Below, piece by piece: positions 16,231 through 25,226 of a DNA stretch of 50,442 bases. The notes under the pieces are model-generated. The model worked only from the letters and a program-made list of their open reading frames with translations. It did no database searches and had not been told where the DNA came from. The stretch comes from a virus: the IMG/VR virus record IMGVR_UViG_3300042406_001320, positions 1 through 50,442 of that record, one strand, 5' to 3'. Positions within the stretch are counted from its first letter, which is position 1, and each line of letters starts with the position of its first letter. The translations under genes and the position numbers were made by a program.

Positions 16231-17303
16231 AATTGTTCTAATATTATTTTACTTATAAAATCAATTTGTTCATTTGTTAATTCAGTATATGTTGGTAATA
16301 TAACACCATACTTAGCTAAATACTCTGAATTAGGTAATGGTTCATTAGAGTTAATAAATGGTTGTTTATGTAATGGATAGAAAAAATGTCTATAATCAAT
16401 ATTATTATCTTGTAATGCTTTAATTACTTTATCATAATTATCTTTAACTACAATTGAATAATACCAGTATACATTGTCATATCCTTTACCATTATAAGGT
16501 AATTGAATATTTTTATTTAATTTAAGATTTTTATTATAGCGTTTAGCTATTCTTTTTCTATGTTTAATAGTTTTTCCTATATTTTGAAGCTGGCCTAATC
16601 CGATACAACATTGTAAGTTAGTCATTCTAAAATTAAATCCTGCTTCAGAATGAATATAACGTTTACGTTCTACAAAGTTGATATTTCTATCTGCTAATAA
16701 TTGTTTATATGTTTCTTCATCATCTGTTAATACCATTCCTCCTTCACCTGTAGTAATGATTTTATTAGCATAAAATGAAAATGTACTAATATCACCTATT
16801 GATCCTGCTTTAACTTCATTATGATAACCACCATGTGCTTCAGCTGCGTCCTCAATTATTTTAATATTAGGATATTCTTGTTTTAACTTAATTATATCAT
16901 CTGTATTGACTAATAAACCATAAGTATCAACTATGATAATAGCTGATGTATTAGATGTGATTTTACTTTTAATTGTTTTATAAGTAGCATTCCATGTTTT
17001 AATATCAACATCACAAAATATAGGTGTTAATCCATTTTTTTCAACTGCGTTTAATAACGAGGTGATAGCCATTGATGGAATTATTACCTCACTATTTTTA
17101 GGTAATTTAAGTGCTTTAACAGCTAAATATAACGCTGATGTTCCACTATTACAAGTAACACCATATTTTCTTCCACAATATGAAGCAAATGCTATTTCAA
17201 ATTCTTCAATTTGTGGTCCATAAGCTAGATAATTTTCTTTAATAGCTTTGATAGCTAATTGTTTATCTTCTTTATACAAATATGGAATGGACATTGGTAT
17301 CAT
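16227..17303 (-). CDS. DegT/DnrJ/EryC1 PLP-dependent sugar aminotransferase, 358 aa
   Basis: Family hallmarks: VTCNSGTSALYLAVKALKLP (phosphate-binding loop) at about residue 54, IIEDAAEAHGG (Asp to the pyridine N) at about 150, and SFYANKIITTGEGGMVLTDD with the Schiff-base Lys at about 180. Such enzymes transaminate 4-keto or 3-keto nucleotide sugars (PseC, LegC, DesV and others). It starts at an ATG overlapping the upstream TGA. In this island it could supply the amino group for a nonulosonic acid or another amino sugar. Confidence 0.92.
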   Translation of the reverse strand: MIPMSIPYLYKEDKQLAIKAIKENYLAYGPQIEEFEIAFASYCGRKYGVTCNSGTSALYLAVKALKLPKNSEVIIPSMAITSLLNAVEKNGLTPIFCDVDIKTWNATYKTIKSKITSNTSAIIIVDTYGLLVNTDDIIKLKQEYPNIKIIEDAAEAHGGYHNEVKAGSIGDISTFSFYANKIITTGEGGMVLTDDEETYKQLLADRNINFVERKRYIHSEAGFNFRMTNLQCCIGLGQLQNIGKTIKHRKRIAKRYNKNLKLNKNIQLPYNGKGYDNVYWYYSIVVKDNYDKVIKALQDNNIDYRHFFYPLHKQPFINSNEPLPNSEYLAKYGVILPTYTELTNEQIDFISKIILEQL

Positions 17304-18151
17304 TTCAATAAATTTTTTTGGTATAAAATAGGTCCAATAGTACCTTTATGATGAATCATGAAGTCACCTAACACAGATGCTTCAATTACTCTACTTCCAA
17401 TTGGAGATATTTCACCCATTGGGTCACAAAGATTATTATATTTTAAATTTAATTCTTTTCTCACAGCATCAAAGGTATGACAATCTGTTTGGTATTCCAA
17501 ATTTAATATGTCTTCTTTTATCCAGTATTCAAAATTTCGTTTTATAAATTCTTTTGTACCTGGTTTACTCATATTAAATCCTAAATATCCTGTTTCAGTA
17601 TGAGTATCTTTACTTGTAGCCTCTACAGTCCTAGTATGAACATATTCACCATTTGGAGTATATGATCCATGTCTCATTAGTTTAAAATTTTCTCTACCTA
17701 AGAAAGCAACATTGTAATCTGATAATATAGAATCAAAAAATGATTCTTCTACTTTATCAATGAATAAACAATCTGAATCTATTGAGCTAAAATTACCATC
17801 TATAACTTCAGAAGCATACATCATAGCTACTACAGGCCTAAACCATTTGACACTTCTAGGACTACTATACTCATCTGTAAATGATATTTTAGAACTCAAT
17901 GTTTTATCAACATATGGAATTATCTTTTCATTATTATATTCATATGTCATTAAATTAACTATCACTATACTAGGCTCATTAACCCATTCAACTAACCAAT
18001 CAGGATAAAACTCAGTATATGGATCATCTTCATTTTCAAAAAACACATACAGTTTATGTTCATTTGAATTTTGAGTTTTAATAAATGATTGTAGTAAATT
18101 CCTACCACATATTTTATATATCTCCTCAGTAAAAGTAGTTATAAAATTCAT
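17300..18151 (-). CDS. Putative glycosyltransferase, 283 aa
   Basis: Weak GT-A pattern: WFRPVVAMMYASEVIDGNFS followed by SIDSDCLFID, a DxD motif after a hydrophobic strand as in GT8-like enzymes. A later GYLGFNMSKPGTKEFIKRNF resembles the second conserved block (acceptor loop). ATGA overlap with the aminotransferase gene. The family cannot be named with confidence; the island context supports sugar transfer. Confidence 0.6.
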   Translation of the reverse strand: MNFITTFTEEIYKICGRNLLQSFIKTQNSNEHKLYVFFENEDDPYTEFYPDWLVEWVNEPSIVIVNLMTYEYNNEKIIPYVDKTLSSKISFTDEYSSPRSVKWFRPVVAMMYASEVIDGNFSSIDSDCLFIDKVEESFFDSILSDYNVAFLGRENFKLMRHGSYTPNGEYVHTRTVEATSKDTHTETGYLGFNMSKPGTKEFIKRNFEYWIKEDILNLEYQTDCHTFDAVRKELNLKYNNLCDPMGEISPIGSRVIEASVLGDFMIHHKGTIGPILYQKNLLK

Positions 18152-18190
18152 ATTATAAATTTATTTTGATTTGAGCCTATTATAGATAAA

Positions 18191-19168
18191 TTATGATAAG
18201 GTATTTTTATATTTTAATATTTTTAAATCGTTATTAATCATAATTTTAACTAAATCTTCAAAAGTGGTTTTTGGATACCAATCTAATTGTTTATGTGCTT
18301 TACTATAATCACCTCTTAAAATATCAACTTCAGCTGGTCTAAAAAATTTAGGATCAACTTTAATATATGGTTCCCAATTTTCAATCCCAACATACTTAAA
18401 AGCAATATCTAAAAATTCTCTAATAGATTTTGTCTCACCAGTGGCTATAACATAATCATCAGGATTATCTTGCTGTAATATCAACCACATGGCTTCAACA
18501 TAATCAGGAGCGTATCCCCAGTCTCTTTTTGCATCTAAATTTCCAAGACTAATACAGTCTGATAATCCTAAAGCTATTTTAGCTACACCATTAGATATTT
18601 TTCTAGTTACAAATTCAATACCTCTTCTTTCAGATTCATGATTAAATAATATACCACTACAAGCAAACATATTATAAGACTCCCTATAATTTTTAGTTAT
18701 CCAATGTCCATATAGTTTAGACACTCCATATGGAGAACGAGGATAAAATGGTGTATTTTCATTAGCTGGGTTTTCAATCATACGACCAAACATTTCTGAA
18801 CTAGATGCTTGATAAAATTTTATTTTAGGATTAAATTCTCTAATAGCCTCTAATATTCTTAAAACACCTAATCCAGTTACTTCTGAGGTGTACTCAGGTG
18901 TGTTCCAACTTTCTCCAACAAACGATTGAGCGGCTAAATTATATACTTCATCTGGGTTACTTTCTTTTAAACAACGAAACAAAGAATTTTGATCAGTTAA
19001 ATCTCCTTGTAAAAAAGTAATTTTATCTTCTAAATGTTTAGTATTTATTCTGTTTCTAGAAGAACTTCTTCTTTCAACTCCATATATTTTATATCCTTTT
19101 TTTAAAAGGAAATCAGCTAAATGACTTCCATCCATCCCACTTATACCTGTTATTAATGCTGTTTTCAT
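18191..19168 (-). CDS. gmd: GDP-mannose 4,6-dehydratase, 325 aa
   Basis: Family signature is complete: ITGISGMDGSHLADFLLKKG (NADP-binding), VERRSSSRNRINT, NLAAQSFVGESW, YQASSSEMFG with catalytic Ser-Ser-Glu, YPRSPYGVSKLYGHW (YxxxK), FNHESERRGIEFVTRKIS and GNLDAKRDWGYAPDYVEAMW. Length is near normal (E. coli Gmd 373 aa), slightly short at the C-terminus. Converts GDP-mannose to GDP-4-keto-6-deoxymannose, the precursor of GDP-fucose, rhamnose or perosamine. No Fcl/Rmd follows directly; the aminotransferase at 16227 could make perosamine. Confidence 0.95.
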   Translation of the reverse strand: MKTALITGISGMDGSHLADFLLKKGYKIYGVERRSSSRNRINTKHLEDKITFLQGDLTDQNSLFRCLKESNPDEVYNLAAQSFVGESWNTPEYTSEVTGLGVLRILEAIREFNPKIKFYQASSSEMFGRMIENPANENTPFYPRSPYGVSKLYGHWITKNYRESYNMFACSGILFNHESERRGIEFVTRKISNGVAKIALGLSDCISLGNLDAKRDWGYAPDYVEAMWLILQQDNPDDYVIATGETKSIREFLDIAFKYVGIENWEPYIKVDPKFFRPAEVDILRGDYSKAHKQLDWYPKTTFEDLVKIMINNDLKILKYKNTLS

Positions 19169-19170
19169 TT

Positions 19171-20175
19171 TTATTTATTTATAATTTTTATAAAATCATT
19201 ATGGTTATAAAATCTATTAGATGACTCATTTACTAATATTTCAATATTTTTATCTGATAGATTTTTAAATTTTTCAAAAATATCAATTTTATTAGTACCT
19301 ATTGAATAAGGATTGTTTTCATCTAAAACATATAATCGTTTTTTAGGATGTCTTCGAGCGTGGACTTTTAATAAGTTTTTACAAATAAACTGAATGTAAT
19401 TTTCTTTACAAAGTTTTTGAGCCATAATACTAACACCATGGTCATCATTATATATTAAACATGATGGAACATTTACTCCAAATTTAATTAAATCTGATGT
19501 GAGAACCAAACAAGAACCATCTAACTTTGGATAGTTAATATAATTAAATTCAAACTGATCAATTTCAGAATTTATTTTATTCATTTCTTCAATTGTCATT
19601 CTTGATTTAGCTTGGTTAGGATTTAAATGACTATCAGGTCCGTCCTCAAAAATATGATTTATATATCTTGGATGTACAGTTGGATCCCAACTCTTATCCC
19701 ACATTTTTCTATCAGCAAAGCAAACTATATATCTATATAAATTTTGTGATTGAGTATACTCAGATAATACTTCCAAAGCATGAAGTGCTTCTTTTGGGAA
19801 AAAACTATCTGTCTCTCCATGCATCACATAATCAACTTTTTTACAATAATTATAATTCAAATCTCTTCTATAATCAGCATGGAAATAAAAATCATCTTCA
19901 GGTGTGATAATTTTAGTAATAATATTAGGAATATTTATTTGTCTTAAGCGATCAACACCATCATTAAATTGTTTAAGTAATTCTTCTTTAGATATTTTAG
20001 AAGTATCAATTTTCTCTATTTTTTCTGATATATTAAAACATAAATCGATATAAACATTTTCTTTGTTAGAAATAGATTTTAACATGTTTATTAATCCGCT
20101 TATATATTCTTTATATATTTCTATTTCATAGAACATAACATGACATCCTATCACATATTTTTTAGTAAGTTGCAT
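19171..20175 (-). CDS. Probable glycosyltransferase, 334 aa
   Basis: A GT-A-like pattern: MQLTKKYVIGCHVMFYEIEI at the start, an alpha/beta region with VYIDLCFNISEKIEKI, then VDYVMHGETDSFFPKEALHA where the E-T-D may replace DxD. Later DGSCLVLTSDLIKFG and YNDDHGVSIMAQKLC. I chose the ATG of MQLTKKY, 14 codons into the open frame, since the earlier ATG lies inside the upstream methyltransferase gene. Weak family assignment; context is the glycan island. A TATAAATA box overlaps its stop and precedes gmd. Confidence 0.6.
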   Translation of the reverse strand: MQLTKKYVIGCHVMFYEIEIYKEYISGLINMLKSISNKENVYIDLCFNISEKIEKIDTSKISKEELLKQFNDGVDRLRQINIPNIITKIITPEDDFYFHADYRRDLNYNYCKKVDYVMHGETDSFFPKEALHALEVLSEYTQSQNLYRYIVCFADRKMWDKSWDPTVHPRYINHIFEDGPDSHLNPNQAKSRMTIEEMNKINSEIDQFEFNYINYPKLDGSCLVLTSDLIKFGVNVPSCLIYNDDHGVSIMAQKLCKENYIQFICKNLLKVHARRHPKKRLYVLDENNPYSIGTNKIDIFEKFKNLSDKNIEILVNESSNRFYNHNDFIKIINK

Positions 20176-20188
20176 AAGTAAAATATAT

Positions 20189-20806
20189 TTAAATGTTTTT
20201 ATAAATTTGTTTTCCATAACTTAAAATAATACCTTCTGGTCCTATTAATTCAAAACTATGAGTATCACTAGTTTTAAATGTATGTCCTTTAGGTTGTCCA
20301 ATATAACATTCTACTTTTAGACCACTTTGAATTGACTCATCAATAGCTGCTCTTACGCCATTAAATTCTGGATGTGAGTAATCATCAAATATTAAATAAA
20401 TTCCTTTATCAGGATTAAAAAAGGATAATGCTCGGTTTATATCTTTAATTACACTATCATAATCATGTAAACAATCTATAACTACTACATCAAAATATTT
20501 AGGGCAAGAAATATAAGTTAAATCAGAGTAAGCATTTCCATTGATAAATTCTATATTATTTCTTTCACTACAATGTTTTTTAGCCTCAACAACATTATGT
20601 TCCATTAATTCAACAGTATAAACTTTATTTGAAACATAAGATAATATTAATGAAGTTAAACCTTGATTTGTACCTATTTCTAAAGATTGATCAATTTGTT
20701 TATCAACTAAAAAATCATATAAGTTTTTCTTAAATATTCTGCTAGTAGTACTTTTCCATCTTAATTCTTTATCAGGAAGAGTATTTAATAATTGGTCTAT
20801 GTTCAT
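20189..20806 (-). CDS. Class I SAM-dependent methyltransferase, 205 aa
   Basis: SAM-binding motifs are readable: SLEIGTNQGLTSLILS (motif I, ExGxxxG) at about residue 41, VYTVELMEHNVVEAK (motif II acidic end), then FDVVVIDCLHDYDSVIKDIN and GIYLIFDDYSHPEF. This is the Methyltransf_24/catechol-O-methyltransferase-like arrangement with D-H-D metal-type residues. In glycan clusters these often O-methylate a sugar. It follows the sugar-transferase gene by 6 bases. Confidence 0.8.
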   Translation of the reverse strand: MNIDQLLNTLPDKELRWKSTTSRIFKKNLYDFLVDKQIDQSLEIGTNQGLTSLILSYVSNKVYTVELMEHNVVEAKKHCSERNNIEFINGNAYSDLTYISCPKYFDVVVIDCLHDYDSVIKDINRALSFFNPDKGIYLIFDDYSHPEFNGVRAAIDESIQSGLKVECYIGQPKGHTFKTSDTHSFELIGPEGIILSYGKQIYKNI

Positions 20807-20812
20807 AATAAA

Positions 20813-21577
20813 TTAATTATAAAGTTTGTTATAGGTACGTTCCATCCAATAATAATCATCTCTAGGATTTTGAGGTATAGCATTAAAATGATATATCCAT
20901 CCTGCTTCTAAATAAATTAATTCATCTGGCCACCAAGCATGACCTGGGAGATGAAGCATGTGTTTATCAAACATTGATTGAAGATTATAACAATCTGGAA
21001 GATATTTAACTTGGACATTATATTTTTGTAAAAGATAATTTATTATAGTTTGATCAGTACCTGCTTTAATTTTAGCAGCTAATGTATTAATGTCATTTAA
21101 ATTATCTAAATAAAATTTTTGAATGGTTTTTAATAATTCTTCATGTTGTTTATTTACAATTATGAATCCACCGTTTATATATTTCCATGGTTTAACTTTT
21201 TTATCATTAGGAAATAAAGCATCACCCCATTCTCTAATACTTCTTATAACCCACTCATAACATCCACTATTTAAGACACCACAAAATTTATTATCTGTTT
21301 CTTCAAAAAAATTAGGGCAATCAGGATGAATTATAGTATCAGCATCTACTAATAACACTTGATCAAACTCAATATTGTTATGTTCTAATATGTCAAACAC
21401 CCAGTAACGTTGTAATGTTACTTTCATAATATTAGGATCCATAATTGGATCAGTCCACTCAACAACTCTCACATTGTCAAATTTTTCAGCCCATTTTTTC
21501 CAACTGTTAATTGAAAAATGATATGGCCTGTTCCTATTATTTTTAGCATCAATATTTGGTATAAAAACTATATTCAT
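20813..21577 (-). CDS. GT-A glycosyltransferase (GT8-like), 254 aa
   Basis: DQVLLVDADTIIHPDCPNFF at about residue 73 gives the DxD metal-nucleotide motif (DAD) after a hydrophobic strand. KYINGGFIIVNKQHEELLKT is the second GT8-like block (NGG.). The third is YLPDCYNLQSM..HLPGHAWW. A likely hexosyltransferase with an unknown acceptor. The start overlaps the DUF115 gene stop by 4 bases. Confidence 0.8.
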   Translation of the reverse strand: MNIVFIPNIDAKNNRNRPYHFSINSWKKWAEKFDNVRVVEWTDPIMDPNIMKVTLQRYWVFDILEHNNIEFDQVLLVDADTIIHPDCPNFFEETDNKFCGVLNSGCYEWVIRSIREWGDALFPNDKKVKPWKYINGGFIIVNKQHEELLKTIQKFYLDNLNDINTLAAKIKAGTDQTIINYLLQKYNVQVKYLPDCYNLQSMFDKHMLHLPGHAWWPDELIYLEAGWIYHFNAIPQNPRDDYYWMERTYNKLYN

Positions 21578-22350
21578 AACTCATTTATATCATTTAGTCG
21601 TTTAAACCTGGAATCAGCAGCGTTTATTTTAGATAATATATTTAATTCAATATTATTTTTTAAACACCATTCATATAAAGATAATGTTCCTTTTATACTA
21701 TCCAAAGTTTTTTCTTCTTCTCCTGACATAACATTAAAATTTGTCTTATTATGATCATATGAATGTTTACCAGTTGTTAAATCCCAACCTATAGTTATAA
21801 TTTTTTTACACCCAATTAATAAAGCCATCGGTATAGCTTGTTCAAATAAAATTGAAGTACCCCACCATGATTGAGGTTCATTTTGTAACATAAACATCTT
21901 ATCCCAATCTCCAGATTTATGCATACATTGGTTATAAGTTATATAGGGTGGATTAACAATTGGTACCCATATATCACATGGGTGAGGTTTAATCATTAAT
22001 TTTTCAATTTGATCATTAACATATGATTTTGCCAAACCATAGAATATAATTAAATCTAAATTAACATAATCATATCCTTTATATTTATCAAAGTTATAAG
22101 TATTAACAATATGAAAATCAGATGTCTCCTTACAAACATCATAAGCTTGTTTTATAGGAATGATAACTAAATCTTCTCTAGTTTTAAATATTTCTCTTAA
22201 TTTAACATGATCATGATTATTTAATGTAGGACCAGGAGCTACAATGATAGCAGTTTTGTTCTGGTATTTGTTTTTTAAATAGTCTAATCGTTCTTCTATT
22301 GATTCAAAACGTAATAAGTCTTGTTTTATATTTTTAGTTTCTAAAACCAT
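21574..22350 (-). CDS. DUF115 / Maf-like protein, 258 aa
   Basis: KTAIIVAPGPTLNNHDHVKL at about residue 32 matches the GPSL..N loop of DUF115 (MptE-like) proteins, followed by FHIVNTYNFDKY and MALLIGCKKIITIGWDLTTG. DUF115 includes Maf flagellin glycosyltransferases that use CMP-pseudaminic or legionaminic acid. It lies directly after the CMP-sugar synthetase gene with a 17-base overlap, so transfer of the nonulosonic acid is the natural guess. The protein is shorter than Maf (about 600 aa), only the central domain. Confidence 0.7.
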   Translation of the reverse strand: MVLETKNIKQDLLRFESIEERLDYLKNKYQNKTAIIVAPGPTLNNHDHVKLREIFKTREDLVIIPIKQAYDVCKETSDFHIVNTYNFDKYKGYDYVNLDLIIFYGLAKSYVNDQIEKLMIKPHPCDIWVPIVNPPYITYNQCMHKSGDWDKMFMLQNEPQSWWGTSILFEQAIPMALLIGCKKIITIGWDLTTGKHSYDHNKTNFNVMSGEEEKTLDSIKGTLSLYEWCLKNNIELNILSKINAADSRFKRLNDINEL

Positions 22351-23020
22351 TATATAATATTTGAGCTGTTTGAAATTGCCATTCGTAATCTATATCAAAT
22401 GCCTCTAATTCATTCATAGGAAATAAAACAGGATCATTTTTTATTTTCCAACTACCAACCCATTTACCTTTACCTATACTATCTATTCTAGAAGCATATA
22501 AACAATGAGCTGCCTCATATGTTGTATCTACTGCTTTTGTATTTAATAAGTCTTGTCCTTCAGGCCATTTATTAAGTAACTCACCTTCATTATTCCAAAA
22601 ATAATTTTTTTTCTCTATAACAGCGAATAATCCTTCTTCATCCTGGTTTAAGTAAGTGTTAATAAAATTATCTATAGTACTTGTTTTTAATAATGGATTA
22701 CATCCACTCACTAAAATAACATACTTGTAAGGTAATTTATTATACCATTCAAATAAAACATCAATACCATTATCAACATTGGCTGATTCATAAGATCGTT
22801 TATAAATGTTAATAGGGTATTTATTACCTATACTAATTAGTTCATCTTCAAAAACAGATAAATAAATCTGATTGTTAGGTATATTTTCACAATCTAATAA
22901 TTTTTGTATAATAACATCAGTTAGAGTAGTATTACAAAATGGTTTAACCATTTTATTAGGCACTCTTTGAGAGTTTAAACGAGCCTGAACTATAAAACAA
23001 ATATCATTTACTGATTTCAT
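22334..23020 (-). CDS. CMP-nonulosonic acid (sialic/pseudaminic-type) cytidylyltransferase, 228 aa
   Basis: NeuA/PseF-type features: CFIVQARLNSQRVPNKMVKP (the QARxxSxRxPxKn CTP-binding loop), NNQIYLSVFEDELI, VILVSGCNPLLKTSTIDNFI where most homologues have xDPxxP, and a C-terminal EAFDIDYEWQFQTAQILY (IDxxxDF-like metal site). The length fits the family (about 230). Activates the keto-sugar made by the neighbouring synthase. The usual DxxxPL is GCNPLL here, a departure that should be checked for activity. Confidence 0.85.
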   Translation of the reverse strand: MKSVNDICFIVQARLNSQRVPNKMVKPFCNTTLTDVIIQKLLDCENIPNNQIYLSVFEDELISIGNKYPINIYKRSYESANVDNGIDVLFEWYNKLPYKYVILVSGCNPLLKTSTIDNFINTYLNQDEEGLFAVIEKKNYFWNNEGELLNKWPEGQDLLNTKAVDTTYEAAHCLYASRIDSIGKGKWVGSWKIKNDPVLFPMNELEAFDIDYEWQFQTAQILYNGFRN

Positions 23021-24075
23021 TGTATTTGATCTAAATTGAGGATTGTATTTTCATCAATAAAAGTCTTAGCTACTTTATTTATAAATTTATCTCTATCACT
23101 CCATTTAAATCCATCTCCAGGGCTAATCATATGAATTTTATCTTCAGTTATAATTTCTCCTGGTTGTATAAATATATTAGTTGCTAACGAACGTTCTAAT
23201 TTCTTTGAGGCTAATTCAATAGAATCATCTTTAAATAAAGCCATTTGGCCTAATCCTAATTCAAATGTTCTAATATCATGTAGTAACTGTTTTACCTCAT
23301 GAGACTCAGATGAACCAGCTTGATCAGTACCTTTCATATTCTTATCTAATGTGACATGTTTCTCTATAATTTCAGCTCCCATAGCGACAGCAGCTAGAGA
23401 AATATGAATACCTAATGAATGATCTGAGTAACCTATTTTATTATTAGGATATTTTTGTTTTAAATATTTTATAGTGTTTAAATTCAATCTACTAAACTCA
23501 GCTGGGTATTGAGATAAACAATGTAGTATTGAAATATCATAACTACTATTTTTATCAAATATTTCTAATGCTGTTTCTAATTCAGCTTCACCAGCCATAC
23601 CTGTAGATAGAATAACTGGTATTCTAGTTTTAGCTATAGCTTCAATTAAAGGTATATTAGTTAAATCTCTAGATGCTACTTTTATTTTATCAACAGGAGC
23701 TATATCTAGTAATTTTAAAGTCTTAAGTGAGCATAATGTTTCAATAAAATCAAAACCTAAACTTTTAATATACTTGCCTAACTCAGCATGTTGTTCATAA
23801 CTTAATTCTAAATATGCTCTATGTTCACCATATGTTTTACCAAATGAATGTTTACCAGTATATGGGGCTAACATTCCGTTTTTAGATAATTCTTCATCTA
23901 AATCTCTCTTAGTTAATTTAATAGCGTTAACTTTATTTAATCTGTCTCCACTTATTTCATCATATGGATACTGATTAAGTTGGTCAATTAATTTTTTAGC
24001 TATATCAATATCACCATTATGATTTTGCCCTACTTCAGCTATAAAGTATACTTCATTATTACTTTTTACAAACAT
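23017..24075 (-). CDS. N-acetylneuraminate/pseudaminate-type synthase, 352 aa
   Basis: NeuB family: FIAEVGQNHNGDIDIAKKLI at the start of the TIM barrel, DKIKVASRDLTNIPLIEAIA, PVILSTGMAGEAELETA, SILHCLSQYPAEFSRLNLNT, KIGYSDHSLG and IIEKHVTLDKNMKGTDQAGS. A C-terminal antifreeze/SAF domain (RSLATNIFIQPGEIITEDKI) is present. Condenses phosphoenolpyruvate with an N-acetyl amino sugar to make a nine-carbon acid. Members cannot be split into NeuB, LegI or PseI by eye. Immediately upstream of the cytidylyltransferase. Confidence 0.93.
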   Translation of the reverse strand: MFVKSNNEVYFIAEVGQNHNGDIDIAKKLIDQLNQYPYDEISGDRLNKVNAIKLTKRDLDEELSKNGMLAPYTGKHSFGKTYGEHRAYLELSYEQHAELGKYIKSLGFDFIETLCSLKTLKLLDIAPVDKIKVASRDLTNIPLIEAIAKTRIPVILSTGMAGEAELETALEIFDKNSSYDISILHCLSQYPAEFSRLNLNTIKYLKQKYPNNKIGYSDHSLGIHISLAAVAMGAEIIEKHVTLDKNMKGTDQAGSSESHEVKQLLHDIRTFELGLGQMALFKDDSIELASKKLERSLATNIFIQPGEIITEDKIHMISPGDGFKWSDRDKFINKVAKTFIDENTILNLDQIQ

Positions 24076-24076
24076 A

Positions 24077-24370
24077 TTATATTTCTTCTATTCGTTTTGT
24101 TTTATCACATATTAATAGATCATAAGGAGGTTTAACACCAACACTTAATTCATGATATTTACATCCCCATTCATCTAATTGTTGTTTAGTAATATTATAA
24201 TAATCAATTTTAGTGACACTACCTCTAGCTGTCCAATAAGTTATATGATGTCCTTCATCATATAGTTTATTTATTTTATTGATATTTTCTGAGTTTGGTT
24301 TAGCTAAAGAATATTCTCTTTCTTTATCATAAAAACAAATTGTCTCATCTATATCAACATAGATAATCAT
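24077..24370 (-). CDS. Small HAD-like phosphatase, 97 aa
   Basis: MIIYVDIDETICFYDKEREY carries the HAD motif I DxDxT (DIDET), and HHITYWTARGS motif II with the conserved Thr/Ser; motif III would be KPPYDLLICDKT. Short, as in cap-less HAD proteins such as capsule-associated phosphatases. It may remove phosphate from the product of the synthase gene just downstream, inferred from order only. The chosen ATG is 4 bases downstream of the preceding stop. Confidence 0.75.
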   Translation of the reverse strand: MIIYVDIDETICFYDKEREYSLAKPNSENINKINKLYDEGHHITYWTARGSVTKIDYYNITKQQLDEWGCKYHELSVGVKPPYDLLICDKTKRIEEI

Positions 24371-24374
24371 TATA

Positions 24375-25226
24375 TTATTTTTGATGTGGTGTTGGAGTTG
24401 GAGTAATTGCTCTACCAACCAATTGCTTCCAGTCTTGTTCTGGTCTAACTTCTAAATTAGTTTTCCAAGCTGCCTCAAGTGTATTCATATCAACACCTAA
24501 TTCTTTACCCATTGTAATTAACGCATTAATATCTTTAGGAAAACATGTTCCTCCAAATCCTAATTTACCATCATGACCAGGAACATTAGTATGTGAATTA
24601 CCAATACGAGGATCAGATACAAATCCTTCTAAAGCATCACTCCAATTTACCCCTAATACTTTAGACATTCTATAGAACTCATTTACAACAGATACTTTAA
24701 CAGCTAAAAATGTATTAGCCATATATTTAATAAATTCTGCTGTTGTAGTATCAGTTAGTATATAATGTTTCTGTCCAAAACGAGCTTTAAATAACTCTAA
24801 TACTTTTTCAGTATGTTGTTTATCACCTCCAATTACTACTCTAGATTGAGTCAACATATCTAGTTTAGCTGTTTTCTCAGTTAAAAACTCAGGACAAAAC
24901 ACTATATTAAAATTATATTTTTCATTTAGTAATTTTGTTGTACCTGGTAATACAGTTGATTTTAAAATAAAAATAGCGTTTGTATTATATAGACCAATGT
25001 TACTAAAGAAATTTTCAATATATGAATTATCTTGTTCACCATTTTCTTTCATTGGTGTTGGTAACGCTACAAATATAAAATCTTGAGATAATACTTCAAG
25101 TAATGTATGAGTTGCTTTAACAGGATTAATATCAAATATTTTAACATCAGCTACAGGTGAAAAAGCATATGCTTGAGATTCACCTACAAAACCATTTCCT
25201 ATAATACCTACTTTAAATTGTTTCAT
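24375..25226 (-). CDS. UDP-glucose/GDP-mannose dehydrogenase family protein lacking the C-terminal domain, 283 aa
   Basis: N-terminal NAD domain VGIIGNGFVGESQAYAF, FVALPTPMKENGEQD, ILKSTVLPGTT and FCPEFLTEKTA. The central dimerisation helix has TTTAEFIKYMANTFLAVKVS and the catalytic Cys is in KLGFGGTCFPKDINAL. It then stops soon after, ending in a Pro-Thr tail, so the usual C-terminal UDP-binding Rossmann domain of about 100-130 residues is missing. No frameshift remnant is visible after the stop. May be inactive, or have a different substrate. The start is at the ATG after a TTG-only extension. Confidence 0.85.
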   Translation of the reverse strand: MKQFKVGIIGNGFVGESQAYAFSPVADVKIFDINPVKATHTLLEVLSQDFIFVALPTPMKENGEQDNSYIENFFSNIGLYNTNAIFILKSTVLPGTTKLLNEKYNFNIVFCPEFLTEKTAKLDMLTQSRVVIGGDKQHTEKVLELFKARFGQKHYILTDTTTAEFIKYMANTFLAVKVSVVNEFYRMSKVLGVNWSDALEGFVSDPRIGNSHTNVPGHDGKLGFGGTCFPKDINALITMGKELGVDMNTLEAAWKTNLEVRPEQDWKQLVGRAITPTPTPHQK

